Assembly (NCBI RefSeq): GCF_000143415.4
Contig: NW_003314340.1
Span: forward strand, 424,684 to 488,683
Direction: 5' to 3'
Origin: Selaginella moellendorffii
Lineage: Eukaryota; Streptophyta; Lycopodiopsida; Selaginellales; Selaginellaceae
Length of the DNA: 64,000 nucleotides
Part shown: one piece after another, positions 58,655 through 64,000 of the stretch
How positions within the stretch are numbered: position 1 is the stretch's first letter
Layout of the letters: each line of letters starts with the position of its first letter
The notes under the pieces: model-generated
Database searches by the model: none
The model's input: only the letters and a program-made list of their open reading frames with translations
Told to the model about the DNA's origin: nothing
Program-made: the position numbers and the translations under genes

Positions 58655-60312
58655 TTACAGTAATAGGATGACCAGTAACACAACGACCAGTTCTCTGGGA
58701 TTACTTAGCACGGACGCTCCCAAAGATACCGCTGCTGCACAGAAACAAGTTAAATCCTCGAGAATATGTTTCTTGTGACGAACTTACACAAGCGGCAGGG
58801 AATGCTGACGAGCTTTCCAGCGAGGGGCTCAGAAGCGTTGAGAGCCGGATTCACCATCTGGATGTCCGAGATGATCGTCGAGCACTTGACAGCAATCGAT
58901 GGCAGCGTATCACCATCCACGGCCTTGTAGGCAACTCCACAGGGTCCACAGCCAACGTCCTCGTCGTGGCAAGGAATGCTAAGAACGTCTCCAAACGCTA
59001 CGTCGGCGAGCTTGATGTTGGTGGCTTCCTGGATACCTTTGACGCTCACGCCACAAACCCTCGCGACCGTGGCTAGATCGACTGCCACCAGAGGCGCTAC
59101 AGTAGATCCACAGATGGAGCAGCTTCTCAGTGGAGCGGGAGAGTCCTCGCAGGGGATTGCCAAGCTCTGACCCGGGTAGATCACTCCACTCTCCGGTATG
59201 CCGTTCGCATAGGAGATCAAGGCCGGTGTCACGTTGCACAGCTTGGCTACATCGAAAACGCTCGAGCTGTTCTTCACGACGATGGTGGTATCACAAAGGT
59301 GGCGGCTGCATTTGATCCCCAAGGTTGTCCGCTGCTTGCATGGGATCGTCAAACGCTGGCCGGGCTGGAGATCGTCCAAGTCAGTGGAAGGATTGCTGGC
59401 CTGGAGATCGATGAAGCCAACTCGGCATTTTGCTGCGACGTGTCTCCGGCTCTCGTGAAGAATAGTGTAGGAATTCCCGCAAGGCCCACAGCTCGCGGTG
59501 GAGTTGCAAGGAATTCGCAGCTTCTGGCCTTGAATCATGGTGGAGTTGGAGCTGAGATGGAGGCCTGGATTCGCCAACGAGAGCTCTTGGATCGAAGTTC
59601 CACAGTCCCTGGCAACTTGGTTGAGAGATTCTCCGTTCGTGGTGGCCGTGTACTCGATCCCACAGGCTCCACAGCCAGTGAGGGCGATGGTGGCGTTGTC
59701 TGCCTCGCAAGGGATGCGGATGAGCTGCCCAGGGTAGACGTTCTCGAAATCGATGTCCCGGTTTGCCATCTCCAGCTCCGCGAGATCCATCCCGCAAGAG
59801 TGGGCGATGTCAAAGAGGATGTCCTGTTCCTTGATCACGTAGGAAGCCCCACAGGTGCCACAGTGCGCCGGATCACTGTTGCGGCAAGGAATTCGTAGCG
59901 GCAGGCCCGTGAGATTCGCGGTGGAGTTGATGCCCGGATTGGCGTCGGCCGCGTCGCGTAGCGAGATCTTGCAATATGCCGCGACCGATTCCAGCGTCTC
60001 GCCAATGCTGGCGGTGTAGTTCGTGCCGCAAGCTCCACAGGTCGCATTGGCGATCAGCGGCGCCTCAACGATCGGCATCCCGGATGGATCAAGGAGACTG
60101 TCGAGACCATCGCGACCTAATATTTCGGGAGCTCTCGTCGTAGTGATCGCAAGAAGAGAAGAACGATCGATTAGCATACCTGATAAGAATGCGGCATGGC
60201 CAGAGCCGCTCCAGATGAAGAGCAGTAGTCCTAGCAGCAGCAATGACGAAGAACGCGCGTTTCTTGAATCATCGCCATGGAGAATCTGGAAGAACAGCGA
60301 AATATCGTCCAT
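58655..60312 (-). CDS. GPI-type extracellular protein with seven tandem LysM-like modules
   Basis: Two exons, 60312-58788 and 58734-58655, encode 534 residues. A hydrophobic signal sequence (SSSLLLLGLLLFIWSGSGHA) follows an unusual 22-residue polar leader. Seven modules then repeat the pattern C-x2-C-G-x2-Y ... IPC; the IPC ends fall in RIPCRN, RIPCEAD, RIPCNST, TIPCKQ, AIPCEDS, SIPCHDE and SIPCRL. Each module has LysM features (YTASIGETLESVA; ANPGI; PGQLIRIPC), with Asn glycosylation sites. The short second exon ends in a hydrophobic tail (LVVVLLVILLL), the usual GPI-attachment signal. Plant LYM/LYP proteins bind chitin or peptidoglycan fragments but normally carry two or three LysMs. Ligand is unknown. 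Confidence 0.85.
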
Positions 60313-60408
60313 CGATCGCGGCTAGCTGGAGAAGAACCTGTGACGGCGAGAATGCGGCATCGGTGCTGTGGTAGCGCCGAGCCGATCGAGAGATCGCTCG
60401 GTCGCTCG

Positions 60409-60411
<3 letters not shown>

Positions 60412-60456
<45 letters not shown>
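60412..60456 (+). repeat. (GA)n microsatellite
   Basis: About 22 GA units lie just upstream of the LysM gene, in its 5' UTR or promoter (CT repeat on the coding strand). A TCC-type repeat at 60735-60772 and a GATC repeat at 60811-60832 lie in the same shared upstream region. Confidence 0.9.
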
Positions 60457-60459
<3 letters not shown>

Positions 60460-60953
60460 TGGCAAAAACACAAGAACAAACAGTGATCGCGAGCAGTCGG
60501 ATGGACATTCGGGAAGGAACCAAAAGATTCGTTTTGTTCCGGAATGGGACAGCAGATAAGGCCATCGCCTGGAGATTCCTTCCCGGAATTTTAACGCTTT
60601 CTCGCTTCGTGCCACGAGAGAGGAACCACTTTAATTTATTAATGCTCTTTGTTTGGTGAATCTGTTTGGCTAGGTAATGGCGGCTCAAGATGTGTGGAGT
60701 CGCCGATTTCCAGGGGACTAGGAGGAGCTCCATCTTCTTCTCCTCCTCCTCTTCCTCCTCTTCCTCCTCGCGATCGCGATGCTTCTTGGCGGCCATCCGA
60801 GGCGCCGCGGATAGATCGATCGATCGATCGATCGCGCGCCTCCAAGCTGTTCTTATTGGGAATTTCGCGCAGATGAGAGCGCTGGAGCTAGATTCAAGCT
60901 AGAAGCTGCCGCGGCAGCAGCTATTAGGGTAAGGATCCCCCTATGAGGCAAGC

Positions 60954-63091
60954 ATGGGAATTTCTTTCGGCTGTTCTGCCTCGGGGGAGAGGTTAGTCTC
61001 CGCGGCTCGCGATGGCGACCTCGAGGAAGCGCAAGCACTGCTCCAATGCAATCCCCGGCTTGCGAAGTACTCCACTTTTGGTGCCAGGAACTCGCCGCTA
61101 CACTTTGCGGCAATGCAGGGTCACAATGAGGTTCGTTTCTTTCGCCAATTTATATTCTCATGTTGGGTCGGGATTTTGCTCCTTTTCTCTCGATTTAGAT
61201 CGTAACTTTGCTGCTGGAGCATGGTGTTGATGTCGATACCAGGAAATATTGCGGCCAGGTAGATTTTTTCCTTTGTTTTTTCTTGTATCTAATCTTCATT
61301 CCTTTCGATCTTTGTGGTTTTTGATGAATGGAGTAGACCGCATTGATGCAATCATGTCGGCATGGTCACTGGGAGGTTGTCCAGACATTGATTCTCTACA
61401 ATGCAAACGTAAGTGTTACTTTGCTTCCTCCACTGAATTAAATGGCGTGATTCTTCTCTCGATCTTGCTTGCCAGGTTAACAAAGGGGACTACCTTAACG
61501 GGTTGACGGCACTCCATTTTGCCGCACTCAATGGCCATGCACGATGCTTGAGGCTTTTGGTCGCGGACTACGTCCCAAGTGCTCCAAGCTTTTGGGGTCC
61601 ACGAAGAAATCTGTCCGTGCCAGACCAGGGCCCTGATTGTGTAAGCGAAGAGACGACGTCTTTGAGAAGGTACTGCCTAAAGTTTCTCTTTTTTTTTTTG
61701 CCTCGTACTGCTTTAAAACGAATCTCTTGGGTGTGTTGCTAGTTCTCTTTACAAGCTTATCAACAAGACTGCTGACGGAGGAGTAACAGGTCTTCATATG
61801 GCTTCCTTGAAGGGGCACGCAGAGTGTGTGCATCTGTTACTGGACTTGGGAGCCGACGTCTCGGCACTTACGTTTCAGTATGATACGACCGTCGACATGA
61901 TAGGTGAGTCTTTCCTCATTAAAATTTGAGTGTTTAAACTCTTTTGCTTCTCTCAGGTGCGGGAAGCAGTCCTTTGCACTATGCAGCTTGTGGAGGGAGC
62001 ATACAATGTTGTCAGGTTTGCTATAGCGTGTTTATGTAGCTCACGCGACTTTTGTTTCTGGCAGATGTTGTTAGCGAGAGGTGCTAACCATCTGGCAATA
62101 AATTGCAACGGGTACTCAAAGATAAGTTGGATTTGGATAGACGAATACTGATACAGCTTCCGCAGGTGGATTCCACAACAGGTTGCTCAGGTCTGGGGCC
62201 GGCATTGGCTAGATGGATTGCTTGCACCGCGCTCGCAATGTCCCGTGCAGCCACTTGGATTGTCCCCGTTCCTGACTTCGCCTCTAATGAGCATCATACA
62301 GATTGCAAGGTAAGAAGGTTTCAAACCTCGTTTCCACCTGACAAGTGTCTCTCCAGAGAATGCGGCTTGGGTGACATGAGCATTCTAGCGTCTGGAATGG
62401 ACTCCTGTGCCGTGTGTCTAGAGAAAATTTGCACAGTTGCTGCAGAAGGTCGGTTGGGTGATTTTACTGAGCAGCCTGACGTATCTTCCCATTTCTTACA
62501 GGATGTGGACACGAACTTTGTACAAGATGTGCTCTCTATCTCTGCTCGAACGGCACGAGCATGTCCGATCCAGCGGGAGCTGTTCCGTGTCCGCTATGCC
62601 GGCAAGGCATCGTCTCCTTCAGAAAGCTCCCTTCGGCTTCGCCTATCAAAGACCTGACGAGATCGTCGGCACTGGGCCTCTGTACAACGTGCACGGTGGA
62701 CGAGCCTGAAGCGCTATTTCCATCGGAGTTCTCCTGCAGGGCGGACAAGAGAAGCAGAGTTTTGCCGCTCTCCCCAGTCGGGAGGAGCGTTACGTGCACG
62801 GGATTCTCGACTATGAACCTCCCTTGCGGTAAATATGATCCAGCTCTTGCTACTCCAGACCAGGCGGAGGCTCAAGAAACCCGAGATCACCATCCGGAGT
62901 GGTCACTAGAGGGAGGATCTCACGAAGAAGCTCAAATTCCAGCTTCAGCTCCAGCGCCAGATCGAGCTACAACTCCTCGCTCCTTGTCCGAGTCGGCTCT
63001 GCGATCGAAATCGCCCAAGAGAGGCTGGCTCCAGGATTTTGTAGCGTGGAAGCAAAAGCACAATTGCTCCTCCAAGCCCACCTCGAGCTAG
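60954..63091 (+). CDS. Ankyrin-repeat RING E3 ubiquitin ligase (XBAT/XBOS type)
   Basis: At least nine exons, the first four being 60954-61130, 61199-61258, 61337-61408 and 61476-61669. The protein starts [20 protein letters not shown], with a Gly2 that could be myristoylated. Ankyrin repeats follow ([77 protein letters not shown]). A C3HC4 RING is next: [19 protein letters not shown] and CPLC. The C-terminal third is Ser/Pro-rich. This order matches the XBAT32/33/XBOS33 group, which ubiquitinates substrates such as ethylene-synthesis enzymes in angiosperms; targets here are unknown. Exon joins from 61750 to 62330 were read by eye and restore one frame. Confidence 0.9.
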
Positions 63092-63239
63092 CGCCAAAAA
63101 TTCAAATTTGAATGGAATATTTCTAGGGTTAAGGTTTGGAGTGACTATAATGAACGCGTAAACGTGTTGGCTAAACACCAAACATTCGTAAGTATATCAT
63201 TCACTCTGTTTACATATCTATTCGAGCAAAACACAGAGC

Positions 63240-63990
63240 TTGCAATCACCAGTCTCCACGGGTGTGGTGCTCAGCTGTCAACGAAGTGATTGGGTTTGCC
63301 AAGTCTGCCATTCATTGCCAGGACAAGTGCAAGATTCATTGATCCAAGCATCAGCTCAGATTGACCACTCCTCCAAGGCAATTGAAGGGCACTTGGCTGC
63401 AGCTGCTTCCATTCTCTTGCACAACATCAAACAGATCCAAAAGATCACCAGATTTCCAGACATCATCCAACACCAGCAAGCACCTCTTCCCTGCAAGCCC
63501 CCTCCTCAATGTTTCATTGCTGATCCGACCTTCTGGTCTGATTTGTTTGGCAAGATTGTCTGGCTTTTCTTCCACCTGAAAAGATGCAGCCATAGTAAGG
63601 TGTCGAACATTGCTTAACCTGTGATAAGGAACATACCTGACACAACTGATTGAATGTTAGCCACAGAATTGGGCCTTGACTTGGTCGTTGTCACGTATGC
63701 GTTTGGCCAAGAGTGTTTTTCCAGCACCTCCTACTCCATGGATTCTGATCCACTTGCTGCTTACAGGGGATCCCAGCAACACAACCCGCTCCAGCGTCTC
63801 TTCCATGCCAAAAATGTGGTCATCCAAAGGAACAACATGCTGTTCACCACATTAGATGGTACCTCCTTCTGCTTCTTCAACGTAAGTCTGTGCAGAAGCT
63901 CAACCCCAAGATTTCGGGGAAGATCTTCGTAACCACCCGAAAACTTGATGTGCTTGACAGCAGAAGTGCAATTAAAACCAAGATGGACAT
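63240..63990. pseudogene. NLR remnant with opposed fragments
   Basis: On the plus strand 63275-63405 carries AVNEVIGFAKSAIHC and a segment matching the reverse complement of 41280-41325. From about 63425 the homology switches to the minus strand: kinase 2 (RCLLVLDDVWKSGDLLDLF) and, at 63760-63690, a P-loop (HGVGGAGKTLLAKRI). The N-terminal and NB-ARC parts thus face opposite ways, and frames are broken. It continues to the window end. Confidence 0.55.
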
Positions 63991-64000
63991 CCTTTTATCC

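Noticed and set aside
60269-60796. 175-codon minus-strand frame upstream of the LysM gene, rich in Glu
   Set aside because: Driven by TCC and GA repeats and in a frame different from the LysM protein; no link to its start.
60400-60840. CRISPR-like or satellite array
   Set aside because: These are simple GA, TCC and GATC microsatellites without spacers; no CRISPR array is present anywhere in the window.

Overview
The window is nuclear DNA of a land plant, most likely a lycophyte of the Selaginella type. The evidence is indirect: plant-only families (GT43 xylan-type glycosyltransferase, DUF688-like protein, WCRKC thioredoxin, UDP-galactose transporter of the GONST5/UDP-GALT1 group, AP2/ERF factor, XBAT-type E3), very short GT-AG introns (about 45-110 bp), closely packed genes on both strands, a PPR fragment, and AT-rich islands holding decayed Ty3/Gypsy elements. 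No organelle, bacterial or viral genes were seen.

Layout. 1-6.5 kb: a frameshifted PPR pseudogene, a decayed copy of a riboflavin-kinase domain, an intronless F-box gene, a low-molecular-weight tyrosine-phosphatase homologue lacking its nucleophilic Cys, and a bifunctional FMN hydrolase/riboflavin kinase. 6.5-8.3 kb: gene-poor, with two partial tRNA-Ala sequences. 8.3-21.1 kb: GT43 glycosyltransferase, DUF688-like protein, UDP-galactose transporter and trehalose-6-phosphate phosphatase on the minus strand, then MIC60/mitofilin (+) and a small membrane protein (-). 21.2-24.4 kb: AT-rich Gypsy remnant flanked by two related copies of a short sequence. 24.4-29.6 kb: intronless cytosolic HSP70, ribosomal protein eL36, and a divergent WCRKC thioredoxin / PHP-domain phosphoesterase pair.

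29.6-41.7 kb is the most rearranged part. Three copies of an IFRD-family gene (two full, one with a 443-bp internal deletion) are interspersed with four copies of a 237-bp repeat carrying two tRNA-like Pol III promoter pairs, with NB-ARC (NLR) remnants, and with a decayed intron-bearing WD40 gene resembling the TSET/TPLATE subunit TWD40-2. 41.7-50.9 kb is gene-dense: signal peptidase subunit SPC22, alpha-tubulin with two palindromic E2F-type sites upstream, a BCS1-like AAA fragment, a three-RRM PTB protein and an AP2/ERF factor. 50.9-58.6 kb is AT-rich and contains two same-family Gypsy copies in inverted orientation. 58.6-64 kb: a LysM protein with seven tandem LysM-like modules and a GPI-type tail, an XBAT-type ankyrin/RING E3, and another NLR remnant.

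The genes are mostly unrelated housekeeping or signalling genes; there is no operon-like logic. Several fit a common cell-wall/secretory theme (GT43, UDP-galactose transporter, SPC22, LysM protein), but nothing shows that they act together. Exon limits below were read by eye from GT-AG borders and preserved frame; no alignment or transcript was available.
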